This document shows, piece after piece, positions 1 through 10,400 of a stretch of 64,000 bases of DNA (positions within the stretch are counted from its first letter, which is position 1; the number at the start of each line of letters is the position of its first letter). The position numbers and the translations under genes were made by a program. Source of the stretch: Eucommia ulmoides. Lineage: Eukaryota > Streptophyta > Magnoliopsida > Garryales > Eucommiaceae. Location of the stretch: NCBI GenBank assembly GCA_016647705.1, contig CM028328.1, positions 2,476,501 to 2,540,500 of the forward strand. The letters are read 5' to 3'. Below the pieces are notes generated by a model. It saw only the letters and a list, made by a program, of their open reading frames with translations. It searched no databases and was not told where the DNA came from.

Positions 1-327
1 ATTATATTTTTATATTTTATTTAATTGGTCAATTTTATTTATTATTTTTTTTGTACTTTCAAATTTAATAAAACAAGGGTAATATGGGTAATTTGATTGC
101 ATATTCTAGATCATTGAAGGGTAATATAGTAAAATCACATAAAAATAGAAGGTACTAGGAAGAACTTTTTGACCAACTGAAAGCTATACCTCTCTCCACC
201 TTCTCCACAGTTTGGAAAATTTCAAACGAACCCTTGAATTTTTTCTTCATCATCCCCACGATCTCTGAGAAATTCAGCGTAATTCTTGAAGAAATCACGA
301 CAATTTGCAGGTATATTGTTCATCAAA
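1..327. other. AT-rich 5' flank of the FAX-like gene
   Basis: No gene is seen here. The stretch is AT-rich and becomes pyrimidine-rich from about 190 to 260, as plant 5' leaders often do, before the ATG at 328. I could not assign a TATA box with confidence. Confidence 0.4.
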
Positions 328-2174
328 ATGCATGATTTTTGCTTCACGATCCCGTACGGTTTAATCTTGGCCATTGGCGGAATCATTGGCTACGTGAAGA
401 GAGGAAGCACCGCGTCGCTTGCCGGAGGTCTCGGCGCCGGTTTCTTGCTCGTACTCGCCGGTTATCTCAGTCTCCAAGCTTTTAACAAGCGAAAGAACTC
501 GTACATCGCGTTGATTCTCGAGACAGGTATGATTTGTTCCATTTTTGCTGAATTAGAAATCGATTTGATGATTTATACGTGATTTTTGGTTTCGGAACCC
601 TGGATTTCGTAGCTGAATTACAGTATCTTAGTTCCTGATTACAGATCTCAGATTTGATTTTAGTCTTGATTTGGCTGCTTAGAACGTGTAGTTAATAATA
701 TAAATGGAAACTGCAATTTTGAACTCCTTAAACTTAATTTGAGCTCAATTAATGAACACAGCTGTGTTAGGTAGTGTTTGGTTGTATGGATTTAAGATCT
801 CGGAATTGGAATTACAGATGAACACATAAATTTCTAAATTTTTGCAGTGCATTGATTTCTAATTCCAATTCCGCACTTCCAAACACTGCTTTAGTCTCGA
901 ATGATAACCGATCAAGAACAAGAATCACTAGCATTAAGGGTGCTTTTGGATGAAGTATTAGAAGAAGGAATTTGAATCAGAAGATGGATTTTGTAAATAA
1001 TTCATCTTGTTCAAATTAATTTCGTTCGTCAACGGCCAAACAGTCTCTAATGATCCCAAACGGCTGAGATATTTGAAGAATGGGATTTAATTTCGAGAAA
1101 GGATTTGTAATTTTTTCTTAAGAAAATCATGCAAGAACAAGAATCACCAGCACTAAGAGTGCGTTTGGATGAGTATTAGAAGAAGGAATTTGAATCATAA
1201 CGAATCCATTTTCTTATATCAAGTTCATTCTTCAAATTCCTCAATCCTCACCCAAACGCCGTCTCCAAGTGTTTGTTGTATGGAATTTAGGCCTTGAAAT
1301 TTGAATTAGAAATGAATACATGTAAATTTTGCATGTGTTTGTTTCGAATGTTACCCGAGCATGAACAAGAATTACTCACATAAAGGGTTTGTTTGGATGA
1401 GGTATTAGAAGAAGGAATTTGAATAAGAAAAAATGGATTTGTAAAGAATCCATTTTTCTTCATCAAATTTGTTGTTCAAATATGTCACCTGAACAGACAA
1501 TAAGGTGGTGTTTGGATGCGTGAAATTGTTGACTCGGAATTGGAAATGAATGCATGTAAAAATCAATAAATTTACATTTGTCGTGTTCATTTTGAATTCC
1601 AATTCTAACGCTTCAATTCCATGCATCCAAACACTACCTAAGAGTATTTTCAGTTTTCGGGTTTCTTTCATTTCATATATTTATACGCGCGCGCACACAT
1701 ATATACATAAATATACCTCTAAAACAAGTAGATCGTTGCTTTCAAAACAGTTTGTGCAGCCGCTCTTACATGGGTGATGGGACAACGTTATACTCAAACC
1801 TCGAAAATAATGCCTGCTGGTATCGTTGCTGGGATCAGGTATATGGTTGTTTGGCCCTGTTTGGTTATTGTTTCTGTTCTCTCATTTCTGTTCCTACTCC
1901 CAAAATTTTGAGATTAATGTATAGAAACGCACAGAATTCTCATTCCATAACAATTTATTGGAAGCAGAAGCAGAAAAACAGAAACACTAACCAAACGTTT
2001 TGTTCCTAGATTTCTGTTTTCTGTTCTTACAAAAAAAAAACTGGGTAGCTTATCGTTACCTAGATTCTTAATCACATGCTATATGTAATCGTGTTTTGCA
2101 GCGCTATAATGACCGGGTTTTATCTCTACAAGATTGCAACCGGCGGAAACCACATTCCACCCAAAACCGAGTGA
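328..2174 (+). CDS. FATTY ACID EXPORT (FAX5/6-like), TMEM14 family membrane protein
   Basis: Three exons, 328-526, 1751-1838 and 2102-2174, join to 119 codons plus stop with GT-AG introns in phase 1 and phase 2. The start is the ATG at 328; an in-frame TTG upstream is not used. The protein is a small TMEM14-fold membrane protein with glycine-rich hydrophobic segments at about residues 7-22 (motif IPYGLILAIGG), 31-50, 59-76 and 85-108, ending in a polar KIATGGN tail. The length and the motifs MPAGIVAGIS and TGFYLYKIATGGN fit the FAX5/FAX6 branch, thought to move fatty acids or lipids across ER or other endomembranes; the FAX1-4 branch has plastid transit peptides, absent here. Both introns carry MITEs: intron 1 holds several tandem copies, and intron 2 (1839-2101) is largely one element. 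Family is clear; the exact FAX number is not. Confidence 0.9.
770..890. mobile_element. Tourist/Harbinger-like MITE in FAX intron 1
   Basis: The ends are inverted repeats (GGTAGTGTTTGG at the left; CCAAACACTGCT at the right) flanked by direct TTA at 767-769 and 891-893, the 3-bp target site typical of PIF/Harbinger MITEs. It has no coding capacity. Confidence 0.7.
918..1500. repeat. Three diverged copies of a MITE-derived unit in FAX intron 1
   Basis: The string TTAGAAGAAGGAATTTGAAT recurs near 957, 1178 and 1407, each time preceded by an 'acaagaat' motif and a GTTTGGATGA-type end, so a unit of about 220-230 bp has been repeated. The middle copy (about 1159-1262) still folds as an inverted repeat. 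These alternate with the 770-890 and 1504-1638 element type, which suggests duplication of MITE pairs. Confidence 0.6.
1504..1638. mobile_element. Tourist/Harbinger-like MITE in FAX intron 1
   Basis: Inverted ends GGTGGTGTTTGGATGCGTG and CATGCATCCAAACACTACC are flanked by direct TAA (1501-1503 and 1639-1641). 135 bp and non-coding. Same type as the 770-890 element. Confidence 0.8.
1854..2005. mobile_element. MITE filling most of FAX intron 2
   Basis: The left end (CCTGTTTGGTTATTGTTTC) and right end (AAACACTAACCAAACG) are imperfect inverted repeats. The interior (ACTCCCAAAATTTTGAGATTAATG) recurs at 11555-11975 and 20890-21240, so this is one dispersed family in this genome. Confidence 0.6.
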
Positions 2175-3913
2175 TCGAAAATCCATGATTTTTCTCTTCA
2201 AACTAACAACGAATTGTCTCTGTTATGATCATAAATTTGTATTTTTTTTTTGGTTGCTGAATTACGTATTGTCTGTTATATTTTGTTGCTATATCTGATT
2301 GTTTCCGAAGCTATATATACAAATATGGTGTCACAAGAAATTAAGAAAAAATGTTAATTCCTATTCACTCCCAAAAAACGATTTCCACTATCATTCTGCT
2401 GGCAACCATCAGCCAACCAATCACCATCACCTCGCCAGCTATTATATATTTAAAGGAAAAAAAAATGTTATATTCTCATAAATTAAAAGAAAGAAACAAT
2501 GGTCTTTACCAAATATTTTATTATTCTTAGACTATTACAGAACGAAAATAAAATTTTCATTGTAGAAACAAAAAAGCAAAACAATAAACGCTACCTTTAT
2601 ATATTTTATTTATTTTTTCAATCACATGTTTGGCGCGCAATTTTGGATGAAATATTTGAAAAAAATTAATTTTCAAATAGGAATTTGTACAATTTCAAAT
2701 AGAAATATTTCAAGATAATTTCACCAAATTTCTTTTCAAAATAAAATGTCTTATTCCACACTCAAAAACAAAATATATTTTAGGTTTTGAAATTGAGGTT
2801 TGGATTTTTCAAAATGGGTTGGCATATGAAATAATTTTTAGTTAAATTGAAATCTTTTTGCACTTTGTCCCCCTAAAGTTTCAGAAAAATACACATAGTA
2901 CCCGTTCTTCAATTTAAACACATTAAATTCTGAAGTACCCAAATCAGTTGTTCCGTCATTCCGTGTTTGATTGATTTTTGTTATAAAAAATAACGGATTA
3001 AACAAGGTAGACTAACTTGACACGATTTCTCTAAAGTGAGATTTCTCCAAAATTACAGGGGTGCAAAGTGCCTAAAACTCTAAAATTAAATTATAAAATG
3101 ATCATTGAGAGGGCATCAATAATTTTAAAAATAATACAATTTTGTCCTTTTTTGTCTTGGAATCAAAAATTTCAGCAAACCCAATATCCCTTTTAATAAA
3201 AAAAAATCCACCCAAAAACAAACCAACCCCAATTTTAATTTATATTTTATTCTCATCTAATTTGATCTTATTATATTTTGATTCCTCTATTTTAAAATTT
3301 ACACTTTACCCCCTTCTACTTATACTATTTTTTTATTTTTTACCGAATATGCCAAAAAATAAGTAAAATCCAATTCTCAAATCAATTTTTTTCCACGAAA
3401 TGTACAAATTTAATTTTTATTTTATTTTGTCTCTATTAAAAATAAATAAAAATAGAGAGAGAGAGAATTAAATAGGGGAAATATTAATTAATTTATTTTC
3501 TTTAACTTTAAATTGAATTAAAAAAATAAAGGGAAAGTATGTAGTTTTACTTTTCATTTTTTTAATTTAATGGAAATTTCTACATACAATTCAAAATTAT
3601 GGAGTCTTTTCATGTCAATTTTTGGATTGACAAGAAAATCGAAAACGTGACCTTTTCATTTTTGTGTCTGCCACGCTAATGACCCGAAACCTGTTAAGAC
3701 TAATCCATACACGATAATTTCATACAGATTTCCTGTCGTGTTTTCATGTGAATACCCATGTTGCCAGCTCTATCAAGAGCACTACAGAAGTATGAAGTGC
3801 AATTTGGTCAAACTACCGGGGGCAAAGTGTAACGAAGCCCTTTTTTAAATGACATCTTTGTATCTATTAAATCCATCCACTCTTTCATTCTCAACCTCCA
3901 CCAAAACCCAACC
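2175..3913. other. Intergenic, AT-rich, with MITE fragments
   Basis: No gene is seen. About 2300-2590 holds a decayed copy of the 1854-2005 MITE family ('cactcccaaaaaacgatttccac' region). About 2860-3080 is a separate TIR element listed on its own. The rest is A/T-rich with no readable coding sequence up to the P450 ATG. Confidence 0.5.
2862..3082. mobile_element. TIR element of the 'GCACTTTG..CCCCTAAAGTTT' MITE family
   Basis: The left end reads TTTGCACTTTGTCCCCCTAAA and the right end is its imperfect reverse complement (CAGGGGTGCAAAGTGCCTAAA). Related copies lie near 13030-13325 and 26988-27310 and share the interior 'ACACATTAAATTCTGAAGT' and 'TTGACACGATTT' motifs. Confidence 0.6.
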
Positions 3914-4479
3914 ATGAACACCCTCTTCTCCCTCTTCTTCCTATTCCCTCTCCTCCCAATCTTCTCTCTCCTCTTCATCCTCAAGAGAAGAGAGAGAAAC
4001 CGAAGAAACCTCCCACCGGGGTCTTTAGGGCTGCCTGTTTTAGGGCAAAGCCTGAGCCTCCTATGGGCAATGAGAGCCAACACGGCCGAAAAATGGCTCC
4101 AAAAAAGAGTACAAAAATACGGTCCGATTTCGAAACTAAGCCTGTTTGGTATCAAGTCTGTGTTTATCCATGGACAGGCTGCAAACAAGTTTGTATTCAC
4201 AGGGGATGGAAGTGTAATTACTAACCAGCAGACGATGTCTGTGAGGAGGATATTGGGTGACAGGTGCCTGTTGGAACTCAGCGGGGAAGATCACAGGCGG
4301 GTGAGGGGAGCGCTGGCGTCATTCTTGAGGCCGGAGTGTCTGAAGAAGTACGTCGGAAAAATGGCCGGAGAAATTAGGATTCACCTGGACAAATATTGGG
4401 AAGGCAAGCAACAGGTCACGGTATGTATTGTACTCCAATAGTTAGACCGTACTATATATTCCTATGTTATTTTCGTCAA

Positions 4480-5200
4480 CACGCATCCCCTTAGTTTAAG
4501 ACTTAAGTGCAACAATTATATTTTCCGTTAACTTTAACCGTCAACGGGTAAAAGTCAATGTTAAATAACATGCCCTTTGAAAATTTTAATAGAAATTTAT
4601 TTTGACACTAATTCAAAACTTAGGGGTCAATAGTGTATTTTCTTTTTTTTTCCCTTCCATCTCCATCCTCATCTTCATCTTCTTCTCCCCGAACCAACCA
4701 CGCCGCACCACCACATCGCCGAACCACAATCGAGCCAAACCATCTTTTTTTTTTTGTATATATATGTGTGGGTACACATGTGGTGATAGAGCGAGTAGAG
4801 AGTTGTTGTGGTACTCGCCAGATAGGAACCAAGAAGTGGGGGTGGGGGTCGTCGGAAATGAACAAAGAAGGGGTTGGGGTGGGGGTCATCGGAAATGAAT
4901 GTTGGGGGGGGGGGGGGGGGGGGGGGGTTACTACAGAGTGGAAGAGACAAAGAGGGAGGGGGGAATGAAAGGTCAAAAAAAAATTGACACTCGCAAACTT
5001 TGGATAATTTTTCAAATAAACCCCATTAAATTAATTGGAAGAAAACGAATTACAATCAATTTTTAAGTGAAATGACAAAAATACCCTCACTTCTGTTAAA
5101 TTTCTAACCATTGCACTTAAGTTTTAAGCACATGGGGGGTTAGAACTGACGAGAATAACACGTGCAAAATGCAACTCGATCTAACCACAAGGGTGCAAAG
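4480..5200. mobile_element. Probable TIR insertion in P450 intron 1
   Basis: The segment near 4490-4515 (CCCCTTAGTTTAAGACTTAAGTGCAA) is imperfectly repeated in reverse complement near 5108-5140 (TTGCACTTAAGTTTTAAGCAC). The interior contains GT-rich and G-rich low-complexity DNA. No transposase is seen and exact ends were not fixed. Confidence 0.4.
4904..4927 (+). repeat. Poly-G tract, 24 nt
   Basis: An uninterrupted run of 24 G in P450 intron 1, next to GGGGTGGGGG-type sequence. Such runs can form G-quadruplexes and are error-prone in sequencing. Confidence 0.9.
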
Positions 5201-5786
5201 TACCCCTCTTAATAAATTTTCTAGATCCTCATCTCGTATTTCTATTTTTGTTCTCATTTTTCCAGAAACAAACAAAAAATCTAAGAATATTACCACCAAA
5301 ATCAATTTTTTTATTTTTTTTGGGTTTGAAGGTGTTGCCTCTTATGAAGACACTCACATTCAACATAATCTGCTCTCTCATATTTGGGATCGAGAGAGGA
5401 GCCCGAAGAGACGAATTCGTGAAATTTTTTCAAGAAATCATAGAAGGAATATGGTCTGTTCCTATAAACGTACCTTTTACCCGGTACAATCGCAGCATCA
5501 AATCCAGTGAAAATGTCCGCAAAATGCTGAAAAAGCTTGTTCATGAGAAGAGGCAGAAGAAGGAGATGACGGCAATGGGTGCTGGTGAAGAAGAAGATCT
5601 TATCACCTGTTTAATCAGTATGTATGGGGATGATGAGAGAGAGATTGTAACAGAGAATGAGATTATAGATAATATAATGTTGATTATGGTGGCTGGTCAT
5701 GATACTTCTTCTGTGTTGATTACCTTTATGGTGCGGCTTTTGGCAAGTAATCCGACTGTTTATGCTGCTGTTCTTGAAGGCAAGAC

Positions 5787-5925
5787 ACCTCTCTCTCTAT
5801 ATATATATGTATATCACTCTCCTATATATATATATATCTCCTTTCTCTCTCTCTCTATATATATATATATCTCCCTCTCTCTCTTTCCCCCTCTCTTACA
5901 TCTCTCTCAGTATCTCTCGCCCTCC

Positions 5926-5957
<32 letters not shown>

Positions 5958-6061
5958 CCCCCTCTCCCTCTCCCTCTCCCTCGCTCTCTCTCTCTCTGTC
6001 TCTTTCTCTCTCCATCTTCCTCTTTGTCTCTCTCTCCCTTCCTCCCTCTCTCCCTCTCTCT
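5787..6061. repeat. Compound (CT)n/(TA)n microsatellite
   Basis: Alternating blocks of CT and TA repeats sit immediately after P450 exon 2, where the lost exon's intron would begin. The open frames here are repeat artefacts, not genes. Confidence 0.95.
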
Positions 6062-7349
6062 AAACATCAGAAAACAAAGTAATTACTTATTCAAAAGCAC
6101 TTTGAGAAGCAAATCAAAGCAGGCATTCCGTTTGAAGAATCTCGATTCTCTTAAATAAAATTTTCTCCCCCGTTTCTCTTCCTTTTTTCCCCTCCTTAAA
6201 TTTACCAAACAAGAGAAACGAGAAAAAAACAATATCCTCACATTTCTCTTATCCCCATTTCCAAACGAAGCCTTACTATTTTTTTAAATCCATCGGCTAA
6301 CATCAACTATGTTGAATTTATCCATGATGCTGAATTCGTATTTCTAGAGCTAAATATTTTTTTAGTCCTTATCGATATTTTTAGTTAAATTTAACCGTGA
6401 TATCATATATAAATTCGATTACTTCTTGATATTAACTGAAAGACTAAAAATTTATTTAAAAAACTAAAAAATAAAGACAAAAAAAACAGGGATACAAAAT
6501 CATGAGTAAGTTATTTTATGTTATCAATTACAAATTTAACATCTTGTTGATATCAACCAATTTAATTGAAATTAACCGAAAGGGCAAAAAAAATTATTTG
6601 AAACCCTAAAAAAATAAAGAGGAAAAAAATTATGAGCGAAATGAAAAAAAGGGCAATTTTGGCTATTCTATATATATAAACTTATGATGATATAAATATC
6701 ACAAATTTTTTAACATATTCCGTTAAATTAAACACAAAAAACGTTACAAAGTACATTTTTTTAATTTTTATTTTTTTCGAAGGGAAAAAAAGTCATTAAA
6801 TGATGCAACTTTATATCGATATCCAGATATTTTGGGCAACAAGTATGACTCACATGGATGGCAGCATATTCGAAGAACCTTTGAAATTCGACCCGACCCG
6901 ATTTGAAAATCAAGCATCGGTGCCTCCTTATTGCTTCATACCGTTCGGAGCCGGGCCTCGAATATGTCCAGGCTACGAATTTACAAGGATCGAGACATTA
7001 CTCACAATCCATTATCTCGTCACAAGCTTCGAATGGAAACTATGCTGCAAAACCGATTTCTTCAGTAGAGATCCAATGCCAGTACCTGTGCAAGGTCTCC
7101 CAATCCAAATTATACCAAAAAAACAAGTATAAATTATATATATATATATATTACCTTTTAGTGCTGCCCATAAATGTAATTCAAGGAAAAGAAAACAGTT
7201 GAATTTCATCTAATTTTCAGTTTTTCTTTTTACTCCATCATACATACACATATATGTACAATAGTCAACGTTCAAGTCAAGCTAGTGATTTTATAGAATA
7301 CATCATATGGAGGATCAGTTGCATGAACTAGAACTAAGTTCAACATCGC

Positions 7350-7350
<1 letters not shown>

Positions 7351-7394
<44 letters not shown>
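7351..7394 (+). repeat. Poly-A tract, 44 nt (poly-T on the minus strand)
   Basis: 44 consecutive A lie 22 bp downstream of the stop codon of the minus-strand 527-aa gene, so they read as poly-T within its 3' UTR. It is not a poly-A tail of that gene; it could be the tail of a plus-strand retroposed sequence or slippage. Confidence 0.95.
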
Positions 7395-7398
<4 letters not shown>

Positions 7399-7416
7399 CA
7401 ATAAACCTTATTTTCG

Positions 7417-10400
7417 TCAGCACGCCTCCGATCTAAAGTATTTTGGAGGCAGAGAAGGGCATTTTTCATTCATATGGGGGTAAGGATCAATGGTATTGTA
7501 ATCGGGTAATTCCATCCGATATTTCCCCTTAATCTGACAGAAAGGGAGTTTCACCGTGTCTGCGTCGTTGCACCACTTTGGTAGGCGGCTTGAATTGTTC
7601 TCAAAGAATTTGAGCGCATAGGCGTCTCTTATCTACATTTTACCAAAAAATAAAAAGATATAAATAAAAAATAAATGGAAAATTATTAGTTGTTTATAAT
7701 TCGGTTAATATCAACTAGATGTTGAATTTGTATTTGATATCATAGTTGAAGTTAACTAAAATATCAATAAGGACTGAAAATGAGTTGCTTTATAAATCAG
7801 ATTAAAAAAAAAAAAACATTGCAATTTCATTAAAGACTCACCGTAAACTCAGTGACTTGAATGGAGCTTGCGAGTTGACCGAACAATCCGGCTTCCTTAT
7901 ACATTTCGAGAACAAAAGCAACACACGATGTTGATTTCCCGTCACTGTATTCCCAATCGTCCTGTTCTGGAATGGTCAGCAATTGGTCGAAAGACGATCC
8001 ACGCTTTTCAACTTCAACAAGAATATCAGGAAGACTGAGATTCTGCAAAGTAGAAAAAAAAAAAAAAAGTTGAAAATAAAATTTGAGATTCTTGAATTTT
8101 AAACAAAAACGGGGAATCAAGAATGGGCTGTGTGTGTATATATATATATATATAAAGGGCACCTGGGTTCCAAGTCTCTTGTTCAAGGCTTCATTCCACA
8201 TGTTGGCTGCATATGCAGGCTGTATTTGGTTCCAAACAGTCATGACAGAAGCAACCTGTAGCATGAGCAAGCCAAGAATCATGATCACCGGGATGGGAAA
8301 ATCCATAAAGATTCGAAAATTATTTAAAATCAAAAGTTCAATCATTTGCGACAAAAGAAGGAATGTGAATACGAAATAGAAAAGACGGGTAAAATCATTA
8401 AGGCTTCAATTGGTTTCCAACTCGAAAAAAGTTCTAAAAAAAATTCTGAAAACAGTTTTTGGATGTTGAAAACCATTGTTTTGTTTGAAAAAAGTGACTA
8501 TATTGATTGAAAGTGTCTTACTGTCTTCGTATGCATATGAATGAGAGAGAGAGAGAGATGCGAGGAAATTTAAAAAAATTTGTAAAAATTACTTTATGAA
8601 AATTATTTTGTTATGAAATGAAAATGCGATTTTTTTTTTTTTTTGAAAAACAAAGAGTGTATATCGAAAAACCTAAACCATCTACCACTTTAGGTTCAAA
8701 TAATAAATGTAAGTCCCAAAAAAAATAAAATAATACCAGATGAGCGTCGAGGGGAGGTGGATAATTTGCGGTAAGTGTATCTATCCAGCTAAATATCAAG
8801 TTGTGATAACCGTATGGTTTGCCTATCATGCTCTTTGCATACTCCCATGCCGCTGTCTCATTAAACTTGGCCCTGAGGTCAGGATGCAAAGGAAGAAGTG
8901 CAATATGCGGATTTGAATCGTCTTTCGTGAGTTCAAAGTTCCACCATTCATCCCATGGTAGCATGACCACAATATCTTCTCCCTAAAATAGGACAACCAA
9001 CATGTCATATACAATTCTATGATATATATAGACACACACGTATATATAAAGAGTAGCTCAATGCACAAAAGTTCTTGCCATTGCAAGGTTTGGGAAGGGT
9101 CTGATATATACAGTCTTATCCCTGCATACAAAGAGGCTATTTTAAATATTTGAACCCGGGATCTACAGGTCACAATGGAGCAACCTTACCAGCAACCTTA
9201 CCATTGTACCCAAGACTCAACCTCAATTCTATGACACACTATCTATCCTTAATGGATGGAAATCGATTTTCTCTCCTTGTTTGGTACATGAGATGGAAAG
9301 TGGGAGTGACTTTTTTATTATTATTAATTAATAATTATGAATAAGACAAAATAATTTAATAATTCTTTTAGCTTGCATCCTTCCTCTGCCATTGGGAATG
9401 GAACATGTCTCAAAAATGAAGTGGTAGAAATCTTGGACTCTGTTGCAGGTTTTGCTTGAAACAATCATCCTCTCAGAAGCCCATGTATATTAGTCAAAGA
9501 TGTGACTTTCACAGATCCGATTGCTCTTTGCCATTTACTATTCTACCATTAAAAAGTGAAAATACAAAATATATCAATTCCACTTTATTTTCTTATTTTT
9601 CCAATCGTTTCTATTTTTCCTTCATACCAAACAAATGAAATCAGAATCAGACCTCCTAGTCTGAATCAGATTGTCCGGCAACTGTTTGAGGGTGTTTAAG
9701 GCTGAATACGTTTTGTTTCCCTAACATTCGGAGGATCAAAAGAATTTCTTAAGTCGTGTTTTTATAATTGATTTTTTTTTTTTTTTTGTATTTTCGTTAG
9801 TTTATTTTGCTGTTTCGATTCTTTTAAGAGGTCAGGTCTCGCCTCCGTCTGAATTTTGTATTATTTTCTTTTATCAATAAAGCTCTCCTCGCTCCGCTAA
9901 GGTTCCTCCAAAAAAAGAAAAAGAAGAAATCAATATCCTTTCTCATTTTCCTCCATCTCTCTTTCCCTTCCTCCCACTTTTCCATCCTACCAAAAATAAT
10001 ATACGTCCTGATAATGAAAATGTTTTGAGTTTTAAGATATACCTCATCGTTCTCATGTCCTGATTCCCCAACCCATAGCTTTCCTTCAGGATCCTTCAGG
10101 CAAATAGCAGAATGACCAGCGTAAGATCCAGTTACCCATTTCTCTAGGGTCTCAAAACCGCCCCACCGGCCACGAATTTTCGATATAGCAAGAAAATCTC
10201 CCGAGTGAATATCATCGGTAGTGATGTTCGTTACCCATGGCTGAGGCCGTTCTTCAAAAGAAGCACCCATGTGTTTTTCGAGAAAGGCAATATTAGAGTT
10301 CTCGCCCCAACCGGTATTAGTGAATAAGGGGAAGACATCCCAAAGGGCCTCAAGAGTTCCTACCATTCCAGCTTGCATGAGAAAGATTGATACCCCGTTG

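Larger units (their letters stand above)
3914..7132 (+). pseudogene. CYP85-clan cytochrome P450 (CYP716/718/728-like), one exon missing
   Basis: Three exons are readable: 3914-4420 (169 aa: membrane anchor at residues 6-22, proline hinge NLPPGSLGLPVLGQ, helix B-C region), 5332-5779 (residues 170-318 with helix I motif VAGHDTSS at about 289-296), and 6827-7132 (PERF-type KFDPTRF and the heme loop FIPFGAGPRICPG, then the C-terminus QGLPIQI). Between 5780 and 6826 I find only a CT/TA microsatellite and AT-rich DNA; the exon that should encode helices J-K' with the ExxR motif is absent. Exon 2 ends in phase 1 and the last exon starts in phase 0, so splicing them directly would be out of frame. 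The exon 2 donor is GC (GAAG|GCAAGA), not GT. The family is microsomal and oxidises triterpenoids or other terpenoids in known members. A pseudogene is most likely; a local assembly collapse at the microsatellite is the alternative. Confidence 0.75.

Noticed and set aside
4602-5015. Pro-, Arg- and Gly-rich frames in P450 intron 1
   Set aside because: GT/G-rich low-complexity DNA within an intron insertion.
5762-6082. Ser/Leu/Tyr-rich open frames
   Set aside because: Translated CT/TA microsatellite.
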